Assembly: GCF_036181745.1 (NCBI RefSeq)
Contig: NZ_CP108080.1
Coordinates: 7,195,501 to 7,259,500, forward strand
Length of the DNA stretch: 64,000 nucleotides
From: Streptomyces sp. NBC_00259
Lineage (GTDB): Bacteria; Actinomycetota; Actinomycetes; Streptomycetales; Streptomycetaceae
Direction of reading: 5' to 3'
A model generated the notes under the pieces. The model saw only the letters and a program-made list of their open reading frames with translations, did no database searches and was not told where the DNA came from. Positions 25,095-32,171 of the stretch are shown here, piece after piece (positions within the stretch are counted from its first letter, which is position 1; each line of letters opens with the position of its first letter). Both the position numbers and the translations under genes were made by a program.

Positions 25095-26540
25095 GTGACT
25101 GTCAATGACGACTCGTTCACCAATTGGAAGAACCGCGAGGAGATCGCGGAGTCGATGATCCCGATCATCGGGAAGCTGCACCGGGAGCGGGACGTCACCG
25201 TCCTCCTCCACAGCCGCTCCTTGGTGAACAAGTCGGTGGTCAGCATCCTCAAGACCCACCGATTCGCCCGGCAGATCGCCGGCGAGGAGCTCTCGGTCAC
25301 CGAGACGTTCCCGTTCCTGCAGGCTCTCACCGCGCTCGATCTCGGTCCCTCCCAGATCGACCTCGGCATGCTCGCCGCGACGTACCGGGCCGACGGCCGC
25401 GGTCTCTCGGTGGAGGAGTTCACCGCCGGGGCCGTCGCCGGCGCCACGGGTGCCAACAAGATCGAGCGCTGCGAGCCGCGCGACGTCGTCCTCTACGGCT
25501 TCGGCCGCATCGGCCGCCTCGTCGCCCGCCTCCTCATCGAGAAGGCCGGCTCGGGCAACGGCCTGCGCCTGCGTGCCATCGTCGTCCGCCGGGGTGGCGA
25601 CCAGGACATCGTCAAGCGCGCCTCGCTGCTGCGCCGCGACTCCATCCACGGCCAGTTCCAGGGCACGATCACCGTCGACGAGGCCAACGGCACGATCATC
25701 GCCAACGGCAACGAGATCAAGGTGATCTACGCGGGCGACCCGTCGGAGGTCGACTACACGGCGTACGGCATCAAGGACGCCATCCTCATCGACAACACCG
25801 GCAAATGGCGCGACCGCGAGGGTCTGTCGAAGCACCTCCGCCCCGGCATCGACAAGGTCGTGCTGACCGCGCCAGGCAAGGGCGACGTCCCCAACATCGT
25901 GCACGGCGTCAACCACGACATGATCAAGCCGGACGAGCAGATCCTGTCCTGCGCCTCCTGCACCACGAACGCGATCGTGCCGCCGCTGAAGGCCATGGCG
26001 GACGAGTACGGCGTTCTGCGCGGCCACGTGGAGACCGTCCACTCGTTCACCAACGACCAGAACCTGCTGGACAACTACCACAAGGCCGACCGCCGCGGCC
26101 GCTCCGCGCCGCTCAACATGGTCATCACCGAGACCGGCGCCGCCTCCGCCGTCGCCAAGGCGCTGCCCGATCTCAAGGCCCCGATCACCGGCAGCTCGAT
26201 CCGCGTCCCGGTGCCGGACGTCTCGATCGCGATCCTCAGCCTGCGGCTCGGTCGCGAGACCACCCGCGAGGAGGTCCTCGACTACCTCCGCGACGTGTCG
26301 CTGACCTCGCCGCTCAAGCGCCAGATCGACTTCACCACCGCCCCCGACGCGGTGTCGAGCGACTTCATGGGCTCGCGCCACGCGTCGATCGTCGACGCCG
26401 GCGCCACCAAGGTCGACGGGGACAACGCGATCCTCTACCTGTGGTACGACAACGAGTTCGGCTACTCGTGCCAGGTCATCCGCGTCGTCCAGCACGTCTC
26501 GGGCGTGGAGTACCCCACCTTCCCCGCCCCGGTGCTCTGA
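25095..26540 (+). CDS. gap: Glyceraldehyde-3-phosphate dehydrogenase, long form
   Basis: A 481-residue enzyme interconverting glyceraldehyde 3-phosphate and 1,3-bisphosphoglycerate. The normal enzyme is about 335 residues; here a 130-residue N-terminal extension precedes the Rossmann motif YGFGRIGRLVARLL (about 133). The catalytic Cys is in SCASCTTNA near 285, with the following HSFTNDQ as expected. This architecture matches the long GapB type of Corynebacterium, which works mainly in the gluconeogenic direction. The GTG at 25095 has only a weak upstream GAAAG. The 3' end carries two successive 14-bp duplications. Confidence 0.93.
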   Translation: MTVNDDSFTNWKNREEIAESMIPIIGKLHRERDVTVLLHSRSLVNKSVVSILKTHRFARQIAGEELSVTETFPFLQALTALDLGPSQIDLGMLAATYRADGRGLSVEEFTAGAVAGATGANKIERCEPRDVVLYGFGRIGRLVARLLIEKAGSGNGLRLRAIVVRRGGDQDIVKRASLLRRDSIHGQFQGTITVDEANGTIIANGNEIKVIYAGDPSEVDYTAYGIKDAILIDNTGKWRDREGLSKHLRPGIDKVVLTAPGKGDVPNIVHGVNHDMIKPDEQILSCASCTTNAIVPPLKAMADEYGVLRGHVETVHSFTNDQNLLDNYHKADRRGRSAPLNMVITETGAASAVAKALPDLKAPITGSSIRVPVPDVSIAILSLRLGRETTREEVLDYLRDVSLTSPLKRQIDFTTAPDAVSSDFMGSRHASIVDAGATKVDGDNAILYLWYDNEFGYSCQVIRVVQHVSGVEYPTFPAPVL

Positions 26541-26589
26541 TCCCGGTGCTCTGATTCCGGTGGTCCGGCCCCGACGGTCCGGCCCCGAC
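26528..26589 (+). repeat. Two successive 14-bp tandem duplications at the gap 3' end
   Basis: CCCGGTGCTCTGAT occurs at 26528-26541 and again, perfectly, at 26542-26555; the first copy contains the gap stop codon. Six bases later GGTCCGGCCCCGAC occurs at 26562-26575 and 26576-26589, followed by a degenerate third copy. Confidence 0.9.
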
Positions 26590-26642
26590 GGTCCGGGCCC
26601 GGCGGACTCTCCGGTCCGGCGTCGCGCCGGCCGGGCGGCGGT

Positions 26643-26685
26643 GTGGGCGGCAATCGAATCCGACAGGCATTCGGTTGCCGCCCAC
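26643..26685 (+). terminator. 17-bp hairpin after gap
   Basis: GTGGGCGGCAATCGAAT (26643-26659) pairs with ATTCGGTTGCCGCCCAC (26669-26685) over a 9-base loop. The only mismatch is a G-U pair in RNA. It lies about 100 bases after the gap stop and is the most probable terminator. Confidence 0.75.
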
Positions 26686-26799
26686 CGCCTCCGCCGAGCC
26701 ACCACCGCCACCGTCCGGCCGCGCACCGCGCGACCAGCAACTTCGCAGACCTGTGCCGACGGCCCTTCCGAATCGATTCGACGATCGAGGCACGGGGGC

Positions 26800-26847
26800 T
26801 TGTCGTGACATTCGCACGACACTTAGGGTCCCTTGCAGCAAGCGCTT
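26800..26847 (+). promoter_or_regulatory. Candidate promoter with a LacI-type operator before the cupin gene
   Basis: TTGTCG (26800-26805) and TAGGGT (26824-26829) are 18 bases apart, a good actinomycete -35/-10 pair. The palindrome AAGCGCTT (26840-26847) lies at about +5, within the core shape bound by many LacI-family repressors. A perfect 12-bp palindrome CGAATCGATTCG (26769-26780) lies just upstream. The rest of the gene-free stretch 26541-26948 holds the hairpin and repeats listed separately. Confidence 0.5.
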
Positions 26848-26948
26848 TCCCGTCATGCGAGGAGCCGCTTCGCGTACCGCTACCGCGTGGTGATCGCGGA
26901 CGGAGCCTGGGACCGCGACCGCGTCACCTCGCATCTGGAGGGACTGAC

Positions 26949-27704
26949 ATGGTGAGCCTGCCGAACCTCCCGCATCCGCTGCCAGGAGCCGTGGGCCTGT
27001 CGCACCTCAGCGCCTATGAATGGGAAGCCGCCGACGGGGCGTGCGGCGGCAGCCCGCATCTGCATCTCGTGTGCACGGAGGCGTACGTCGTCACGGGCGG
27101 CCGGGGCGCCGTCCAGACCCTCAGCCCCGACGGCTACCGCGACACCCCTCTGGAGCCGGGTTCGGTGGCGTGGTTCACGCCCGGCACCGTGCACCGCATG
27201 GTGCAGGGCGGCGGACTGCGCATCACCGTGCTGATGCAGAACAGCGGACTGCCGGAAGCCGGGGACGCCGTCTTCACCTTCCCGCCCGACGTGCTCGCCG
27301 ACCCCGAGCGGTATGCGGCCGCGGCATCCCTCCCGGCGCGGACCGGCCCGGAGGCGGCGACCGCCGCCCGTAAGCGCCGCGACCTGGCCGTCGAGGGGTA
27401 TCTGCCGCTGCGCGAGGCGCTCATGGCCGGTGACAACGGCCCCTATGTCGAGTTCCAGCAGGCCGCGGCGCGCCTTGTCAGGGACCGGGTCCCCGCCTGG
27501 CGTGAGCTGTGGCGGGCGGGCGCGCTGGCCACGGCGGAGCGCACCGGGGCCCAGCTCACGGCCCTGGAAGCCGGTGACCCCGGCTATCTCGCCGACGCCC
27601 GTTCGTACGACACCGGGCCGACCCGGCACGGCGGTTACGGCATGTGCGGCCGCCGCGAGGAGTACGAACTGCCGGGCACCACGCTCCCGTATCACGGCGA
27701 GTAG
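26949..27704 (+). CDS. Cupin-domain protein
   Basis: A 251-residue cytoplasmic protein. The N-terminal half (about 10-125) is a cupin barrel: HLHLVCTEAYVVTGGRGAVQ and LEPGSVAWFTPGTVHRMV hold the two conserved motifs with His/Glu-type ligands. The C-terminal half is helical and ends in a Gly-rich segment. ATG 26949 follows GGAGGGAC. The operator-like palindrome upstream and the fold suggest a role in sugar metabolism, but no reaction can be assigned. Confidence 0.75.
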   Translation: MVSLPNLPHPLPGAVGLSHLSAYEWEAADGACGGSPHLHLVCTEAYVVTGGRGAVQTLSPDGYRDTPLEPGSVAWFTPGTVHRMVQGGGLRITVLMQNSGLPEAGDAVFTFPPDVLADPERYAAAASLPARTGPEAATAARKRRDLAVEGYLPLREALMAGDNGPYVEFQQAAARLVRDRVPAWRELWRAGALATAERTGAQLTALEAGDPGYLADARSYDTGPTRHGGYGMCGRREEYELPGTTLPYHGE

Positions 27705-27892
27705 CGCCTTCAGGAAGTCACCGTCCACGCTCCACGGCCGGCGCGGAGCCGTAGCGGCACGCCTGGGACCGGCCCGGTCGACCCACCCCCGTATCCGCAC
27801 TCCGGAGCCAACTCGATATTTCTACGAGGCTCCCCGGCCCCGTGGCGCACTAGCGTCGCGCCATCGGCTCCGGCGTGAGAAAGAGGTACGAG

Positions 27893-28153
27893 GTGTCCCA
27901 TGCGGTGCGGTGGTCCGAAGCTCCGCCGGCGGCGGAGACCTTCACCGACACGGCCGAGGCGGCCAGGCTCCTCGAACTGCTCGTCTGGTGCGGTGCGGCG
28001 GCGGGGGTGGCCGGGGTCGTCGTCGTGGGAACACACCTTGCTCTCGCGCTGCGCAGGGGACAGGCGGTCGCGCAACTGGGTTCGCTCGGCTGGGTGCTCG
28101 CGGCCTGTGTCGTCGTCGCCACCGCGGCGCCCCTCGTGAACGCGCTTCTCTGA
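27893..28153 (+). CDS. Small two-helix membrane protein, paralogue A
   Basis: An 86-residue protein with two hydrophobic helices (LLVWCGAAAGVAGVVVVGTHLAL and LGWVLAACVVVATAAPLVNALL) joined by a short RRGQ loop. It has the same plan as the protein encoded at 28315: helix, basic RRG turn, helix, ending in PLV. GTG 27893 is preferred because AGAGG lies 7 bases before it; an in-frame GTG at 27875 is possible. Proteins of this shape (TrbC/VirB2-like) occur near type IV secretion-like genes in Streptomyces; no such genes are adjacent here. Confidence 0.65.
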   Translation: MSHAVRWSEAPPAAETFTDTAEAARLLELLVWCGAAAGVAGVVVVGTHLALALRRGQAVAQLGSLGWVLAACVVVATAAPLVNALL

Positions 28154-28262
28154 AGCCCCGGAAGCCCCGGAATCCCGCGGGAGCCCCGCAAGTCCCGGCA
28201 GCCCCAGGAACCCCGGACCCCGGAAGGCCCAGGAGCCCCAGGACTTCCAAGGATCCGGGAAC
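28144..28262 (+). repeat. Degenerate GAAGCCCCGG-type repeat array
   Basis: About 120 bases made of loosely repeated 9-13-bp units such as GAAGCCCCG (28153-28161 and the copy after it), GGAGCCCCG, GGAACCCCG and GGAGCCCCAG. It fills the space between the two paralogous membrane-protein genes and starts at the stop codon of the first. Confidence 0.7.
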
Positions 28263-28314
28263 TCCGGATGCGCGACCGGGCCCCCTCGGCCCCCCACCAA
28301 TCCCAGGAGAATCG

Positions 28315-28800
28315 GTGAGATCAGCATTACTGGCGCTTGCGGCGAGATCCCAGGATCCCTCCCCGAACATTCCCCAGCCCACCCCCAGTGCGCCGGCGGC
28401 CCTGGAGGAGAAGATCGAGCTCCTTCTCGGCGTACTCGCCTGGGTCGGGACGACGGCCGGTGTGGTCGGCGTCCTGGTGACCGGCATCATGATGGCGGTC
28501 TCCCACCGCAGGGGCGAGCTGTCGGAGCACATGAGCCGGCTCGCGACCGTGCTCGTCGGCTGCGGACTGGTCTCCGTCGCCGGCCCGCTCGTCACCTTCG
28601 TCTTCGGGCGAGCCGGTGAAGTGGCAGCGCACGCCCCGTTCGCACGGCTCCGGGCACCGAGCGGAGAGCGGTGCCGGGGAACGGCCGTACTGGAAGACGC
28701 GGGCCGCCCGGCGGACCCCTTCCAGGGGTACGTGGACGATGTGCGGGCCTTTCCCCGTCCCGTCTCGCAGTCCGAGGCAGCGACGCTGGCGGCCGGATGA
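28315..28800 (+). CDS. Two-helix membrane protein, paralogue B, with a LamG-like tail
   Basis: A 161-residue frame. A Pro-rich N-terminal segment (SPNIPQPTPSAP) precedes two helices (GVLAWVGTTAGVVGVLVTG and LATVLVGCGLVSVAGPLVTFV) joined by SHRRGELSEH, clearly related to the gene at 27893. After residue 100 the sequence changes and ends in FQGYVDDVRAFPRPVSQSEA, which looks like the last strand of a LamG/concanavalin-like domain. The tail may be a fused remnant rather than native. GTG 28315 follows AGGAGA. Codon 5 is TTA (28327-28329), rare in Streptomyces, so translation may depend on the bldA tRNA. Confidence 0.68.
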   Translation: MRSALLALAARSQDPSPNIPQPTPSAPAALEEKIELLLGVLAWVGTTAGVVGVLVTGIMMAVSHRRGELSEHMSRLATVLVGCGLVSVAGPLVTFVFGRAGEVAAHAPFARLRAPSGERCRGTAVLEDAGRPADPFQGYVDDVRAFPRPVSQSEAATLAAG

Positions 28801-28819
28801 CGCGCCCGCCCGCGCCCCG

Positions 28820-29401
28820 CTACTCCTTGCGCCATTCCGCTGCCAGGAGGCCGTAGACCACTTCGTCGCGTCGTCCGTCGGGGAAGGCCGCTGCCTGGCG
28901 CAGCACTCCCTCCTGCGTGAAGCCCAGGCGCCGGGCGACCCGCTGACTGCGCTCGTTGTCGGGGTTGGTACGCAGTTCGACCCGTCGCAGTCCGAGAGGG
29001 CCGAACGCCTGGTCGAGCACCGCGGCAACGGCTCGGGTCACCAACCCGCGTCCCTCGTGCGCGGCCTCGATCCAGTAGCCGACCTCGCCCGATCGTGCCG
29101 GGCGGTCGATCCTCAGGCCGACCGTCCCGACCAGACGCCACCGGTCCTCCTCCGGCACGGCGATGGCCAGGGGCAACAGCGTTCCGTCCAGCCAGGCCCG
29201 GCCCGTTGCGACGAGGGCCTCACGGGTCTGGGCCAGCGTGGGCGGGTGGTCGTCGGCCGCCGGATTCCAGCGGGCGATCCGCTCGCGGTGATTGGCCTCC
29301 AGCAGCGCGTGGTACGCCTCGGCGATCTCGGGCGTGCGGGGTATCAGGACGGCGTCGTCCCCGAGAGGGTGGGTGAACATCGACGCGGTGACGGTGGACA
29401 C
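28820..29401 (-). CDS. GNAT-family N-acetyltransferase (RimJ/RimL type)
   Basis: A 193-residue acetyltransferase. GEVGYWIEAAHEGRGLVTRAV holds the acetyl-CoA-binding loop, and LRTNPDNERSQRVARRLGF with EGVLRQA is typical of the RimJ/RimL branch that acetylates protein N-termini or small amines. GTG 29401 is chosen because GGAG lies five bases upstream; the ATG at 29380 is an alternative. It converges on the two-helix membrane-protein genes with only 19 bp between stops. Confidence 0.87.
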   Translation of the reverse strand: MSTVTASMFTHPLGDDAVLIPRTPEIAEAYHALLEANHRERIARWNPAADDHPPTLAQTREALVATGRAWLDGTLLPLAIAVPEEDRWRLVGTVGLRIDRPARSGEVGYWIEAAHEGRGLVTRAVAAVLDQAFGPLGLRRVELRTNPDNERSQRVARRLGFTQEGVLRQAAAFPDGRRDEVVYGLLAAEWRKE

Positions 29402-29493
29402 ATGTGCTCCAGAGCTGGTGGCGATGAGGCACACCCTAGAGCGATCATCGCCACGGCGGTCGACTCGTCGAAGGCCCTCGGTACCTGGGCTCC

Positions 29494-30186
29494 TCAGTCG
29501 CGCCGCGCCGCGGCCAGGGAGGCGCGCAGTGTCGCGGCGTCCGCGCTCGTGCCCGGGTCGTCCGCGGAGATGCCGAGCCCCTGCGGGTTCTTCGCGTAGG
29601 GGACGACATAGGCGGGAGTGTCGCGCTGGAACCGCCAACTGTCGGCGAGGGGACCCGCGTCCACGGCGTCGTATCCCAGGAGGTCGAGCAGCCGTGTGGC
29701 GGCGGCCTTCGCGTCCGGGTCGTCACCGGCGATCGGCAGCGCCGAGCGGTCGGACGCGCCCGACGGCCGGGCCAGCGCGGCCAGATGCCCGTAGTAGATG
29801 TTGTTGAACGCCTTGACGACCTGGGCGTCCGGGAGATGCCGCTGCAGGAGTTCGCTGGTGGTGGTCTCCTCCGCGTCGAGTTCGGCGATCCGACCATCGC
29901 GTTCGGGGTAGTAGTTGTCGGTGTCGAGGACGACCTTCCCCGCCAACGGCGCCACCGGCACCTGCCGGTAGTTCTTCAGCGGGACGGTGACCACGACCCA
30001 GTCTCCCGCGGCCGCCGCCTCGGCGGGGGTCGCGGCCCGCGCGTGCGGGCCCAGCTCGGCCACGAGGCCGGCAAGGGTCTCGGGCCCGCGTGAGTTGCTG
30101 AGGACCACGTCGAGCCCGGCGGCGACGCCGAGCCTCGCGAGAGTGCTTCCGATGTGTCCACTGCCGATCAGCCCAAGAGTGCTCAT
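29494..30186 (-). CDS. NADPH-dependent F420 reductase-like oxidoreductase
   Basis: A 230-residue Rossmann protein. STLGLIGSGHIGSTLARL is the nucleotide-binding start and LSNSRGPETL the second strand with the NADPH-type Ser-Arg. KAFNNIYYGHLA and the final YGISADDPG-like region match the F420H2:NADP oxidoreductase-like family common in actinomycetes. ATG 30186 is used because homology begins there; its ribosome binding site is weak. It sits next to the acetyltransferase on the same strand but with a 90-bp gap. Confidence 0.85.
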   Translation of the reverse strand: MSTLGLIGSGHIGSTLARLGVAAGLDVVLSNSRGPETLAGLVAELGPHARAATPAEAAAAGDWVVVTVPLKNYRQVPVAPLAGKVVLDTDNYYPERDGRIAELDAEETTTSELLQRHLPDAQVVKAFNNIYYGHLAALARPSGASDRSALPIAGDDPDAKAAATRLLDLLGYDAVDAGPLADSWRFQRDTPAYVVPYAKNPQGLGISADDPGTSADAATLRASLAAARRD

Positions 30187-30272
30187 GATGATGACAGCCG
30201 GGGATCCGGCACCCGTATTCCCCATCAGGAGGTCGGGAAGCCGGGAGCCGGAAGCCGGGAACCCAGGACGAC

Positions 30273-30341
30273 AGGAAGTCAGGACGACAGGACGCGCAGG
30301 AAGTCAGGCGGACAGGAAGTCAGGACGCGCAGGAAGTCAGG
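30273..30341. repeat. AGGAAGTCAGG repeat array at a gene 3' end
   Basis: AGGAAGTCAGG occurs four times (30273, 30298, 30314, 30331) with spacings of 25, 16 and 17 bases filled by ACGACAG- or CGCGC-type linkers. The stop codon of the leftward gene at 30337 lies in the last copy. The preceding 50 bases (from about 30225) repeat GGAAGCCGGGA in a looser way. Confidence 0.85.
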
Positions 30342-30711
30342 ACGACACGTCGGCCGGAGCCCCCTTACGTGAGGCGGGTACGGCGGACTCTCGCACGGCG
30401 ACCCCGCGCGCCGGAACGCGCCGCCCGGCCAGCCGGCACCCGAGGCAGCCCGGGTGCCCCTCACGCGCCGCGCGGTCCCGGTCCCGGAGGCGCCACTGGT
30501 CGGCGGGCCGCGGGCCGGGCGGCTTGCCCCAGCCCGCGAGGTGCAGGCCCCAGGTGACCAGCACCGCCGCCGCCATCACACCGACCCCCCACCAGATTCC
30601 CGGCCGCCAGCCGCAGAGCCCCGCGCCGGCGAGCGCGGACCCGGCCGTGGCGACGGCGCACCCGGTCCAGCCGGCGATGGTGTGGCCTTCGTCGTACTGA
30701 TGTCCGCTCAT
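30337..30711 (-). CDS. HGxxPAAW-like small membrane protein
   Basis: A 124-residue protein. DEGHTIAGWTG near the N-terminus resembles the HGxxPAAW motif of a small actinobacterial membrane-protein family. Two helices follow (CAVATAGSALAGAGLCGW and WWGVGVMAAAVLVTWGLHLAGW), then a basic tail with CLGCRL. The last 15 or so residues are encoded by or next to the repeat array and differ in character, so the original C-terminus may have been altered. It is transcribed divergently from the MarR gene. Confidence 0.68.
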   Translation of the reverse strand: MSGHQYDEGHTIAGWTGCAVATAGSALAGAGLCGWRPGIWWGVGVMAAAVLVTWGLHLAGWGKPPGPRPADQWRLRDRDRAAREGHPGCLGCRLAGRRVPARGVAVRESAVPASRKGAPADVSS

Positions 30712-30784
30712 GTGCCCGCCCTTCGCTCCGCCGGCGTTGCGTCACGGCATGCCGCGGCTCCACCACCGGCCCGACCTATGATGT

Positions 30785-30818
30785 CTTAGCAAGTGAGAAA
30801 TTTATCTTACGCACTAAG
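30785..30818. promoter_or_regulatory. Imperfect 34-bp palindrome before the marR-type gene
   Basis: CTTAG (30785-30789) and CTAAG (30814-30818) form the outer arms, and GTGAGA (30793-30798) and TCTTAC (30805-30810) the inner arms. All are centred on the same axis, and 12 of 17 base pairs match. A TATGAT -10-like hexamer lies at 30777-30782 immediately upstream. Size and position, 9 bases before the ATG, fit an autoregulatory MarR operator. Confidence 0.6.
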
Positions 30819-30826
30819 GAACATCA

Positions 30827-31300
30827 ATGGAGGGCAAGCCCCGCCCCGCCGCCTCCGCCTCGGACGCGATCAGCGCGATGGACGGCCTCATCGCGACGAG
30901 CATCGTCGGCCAGCAGGAGTTCGCCCGGAACCTCGGACTGAGCGTCACGGACCTCGTCTGCTTCGCGTACGTCCTGGAGGCAGGGGACTCCCCGGTCACC
31001 GCCGGCGACCTGGCCGGGCGTGCGCACGTCACGACGGGTGCGGTGACCGGCATCCTCAACCGCCTGGAGCGCGGCGGCTTCGTGACCCGCGAGCCCGACC
31101 CCGCCGACCGGCGCCGGGTGCGCGTCGCCGCCGTCCCGGCCGCCGAGGAGCGTGTGCGGGCGATCTACGAGCCGTACTACGCGCGGCTCGCGGAGCTCTT
31201 CGCGGACTACGCACCGGACGAGATCGCCGTCCTCGCCGACTGGTTCACGCGCGCCGGTGCGCTGGCGCGCGCCTATCTGGAGGAGTCCTGCGACGACTGA
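30827..31300 (+). CDS. MarR-family transcriptional regulator
   Basis: A 157-residue winged-helix protein. LSVTDLVCFAYVLEAGD leads into TAGDLAGRAHVTTGAVTGILNRLERGGFVTR (recognition helix and wing), followed by DRRRVRV, the conserved wing tip Asp-Arg-Arg. Dimerisation helices lie at both ends. ATG 30827 follows TAAGGA. Its target is probably its own promoter and the divergent membrane-protein gene; the ligand is unknown. Confidence 0.9.
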   Translation: MEGKPRPAASASDAISAMDGLIATSIVGQQEFARNLGLSVTDLVCFAYVLEAGDSPVTAGDLAGRAHVTTGAVTGILNRLERGGFVTREPDPADRRRVRVAAVPAAEERVRAIYEPYYARLAELFADYAPDEIAVLADWFTRAGALARAYLEESCDD

Positions 31301-31303
31301 ACC

Positions 31304-31336
31304 GTCGGCTGTCGGCTGTCGGCTGTCGGCCGTCGG
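31304..31336 (+). repeat. GTCGGCT heptanucleotide tandem repeat
   Basis: GTCGGCT occurs three times in tandem (31304, 31311, 31318), followed by GTCGGCC (31325) and a decayed fifth unit. It starts 4 bases after the MarR-family stop codon. Confidence 0.85.
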
Positions 31337-31470
31337 GGACGGTCGGCGGGCCGGGGTGCGGCCGGACGGATGAAGTGGCCCCGTCGAACGCGTTTGATGA
31401 TTGACGCACCATCAGACAGTCGCGACTCTGTTCCTCCATTCCCAGTACCCCTGTGCTCAGGCGAGGAACG

Positions 31471-31965
31471 ATGCTGTCCATTTCGAAGTGGGGCGTGGTG
31501 GCCGCGACGACGGTCCCGCTGGCGATTCTCGCGAGCTCGGCCTCCGCGTCCAACGACCCGTACCCCCTGGACCGGAGCGCGGACCGGGCCCGCACCAAGG
31601 TCATCAGCGTGACGACGACCGGCACCGGAACCACGATGGTCGACAACGGGGCGCCCGGGCCGGGGATCGGCGACCAGGTCGTCATCACGGCGAATCTCTT
31701 CCGCAAGGGTGTCAGTTACGGCGACGAGGGAGCGGTGTGCACCCGGGTGGCGGCGCAGACCACTCACTGCACGGGCACCTTCCGGCTTCCCGGGGGCCAG
31801 GTGACGTGGCAGCACCTGCAGACCACCGCGGTGGGCAAGCCGCCGAGCGACTTCGACGTCGCCGTCACGGGCGGCACCGGCACCTATGCCACCGCCCGTG
31901 GCTACGGCCACGTCGCCCGCACCTCCGAGTCGGGCGGATCCTTCACCCTCCATCTCGTGCTCTGA
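31471..31965 (+). CDS. Secreted allene-oxide-cyclase-like beta-barrel protein
   Basis: A 164-residue protein with a Sec signal (WGVVAATTVPLAILASSASA, cleavage expected after ASA). The mature part, with GDQVVITANLFRKG, DEGAVCTRV, CTGTFRLPGGQVTWQ and GGTGTYATARGYGHV, is the compact barrel shared by allene oxide cyclase-like and dirigent-like proteins in actinomycetes. Two Cys could form a disulfide. Bacterial members have no firmly assigned reaction. ATG 31471 follows GCGAGGAAC at good spacing. Confidence 0.8.
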   Translation: MLSISKWGVVAATTVPLAILASSASASNDPYPLDRSADRARTKVISVTTTGTGTTMVDNGAPGPGIGDQVVITANLFRKGVSYGDEGAVCTRVAAQTTHCTGTFRLPGGQVTWQHLQTTAVGKPPSDFDVAVTGGTGTYATARGYGHVARTSESGGSFTLHLVL

Positions 31966-32093
31966 CCTCTGACCGTGCTCCGACCTCTCCCGTCCGGCCC
32001 GGCTGCTGAGCGACTGCCCGGCCGCCGGGCCTGCGTGCCACCACCGACCTCCCGCATGTGACGAAGGCCACAGTGCGTCGTCCCGGATCATCA

Positions 32094-32108
32094 GGTCATC
32101 ATATGACC
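32094..32108. promoter_or_regulatory. Candidate GntR/FadR operator of the tetronate operon
   Basis: GGTCAT (32094-32099) and ATGACC (32103-32108) are perfect inverted arms around CAT. With one mismatch the symmetry extends outward through ATC and GAT to 32090-32112. A palindrome of this size and arm sequence is typical of FadR-subfamily sites, and it is the only such element in the gap before the operon encoding a GntR/FadR regulator. Confidence 0.65.
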
Positions 32109-32171
32109 CGATCGCCGCACGGATGAGGAGCCGGGCCACGCCCCGGACGGCACAGCGAGACGAGGATGGGC

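Noticed and set aside
30225-30346. Possible CRISPR array
   Set aside because: Units are only 11 bp, spacing is 16-25 bases, the linkers repeat too, and no cas gene is nearby. It is an ordinary tandem repeat.
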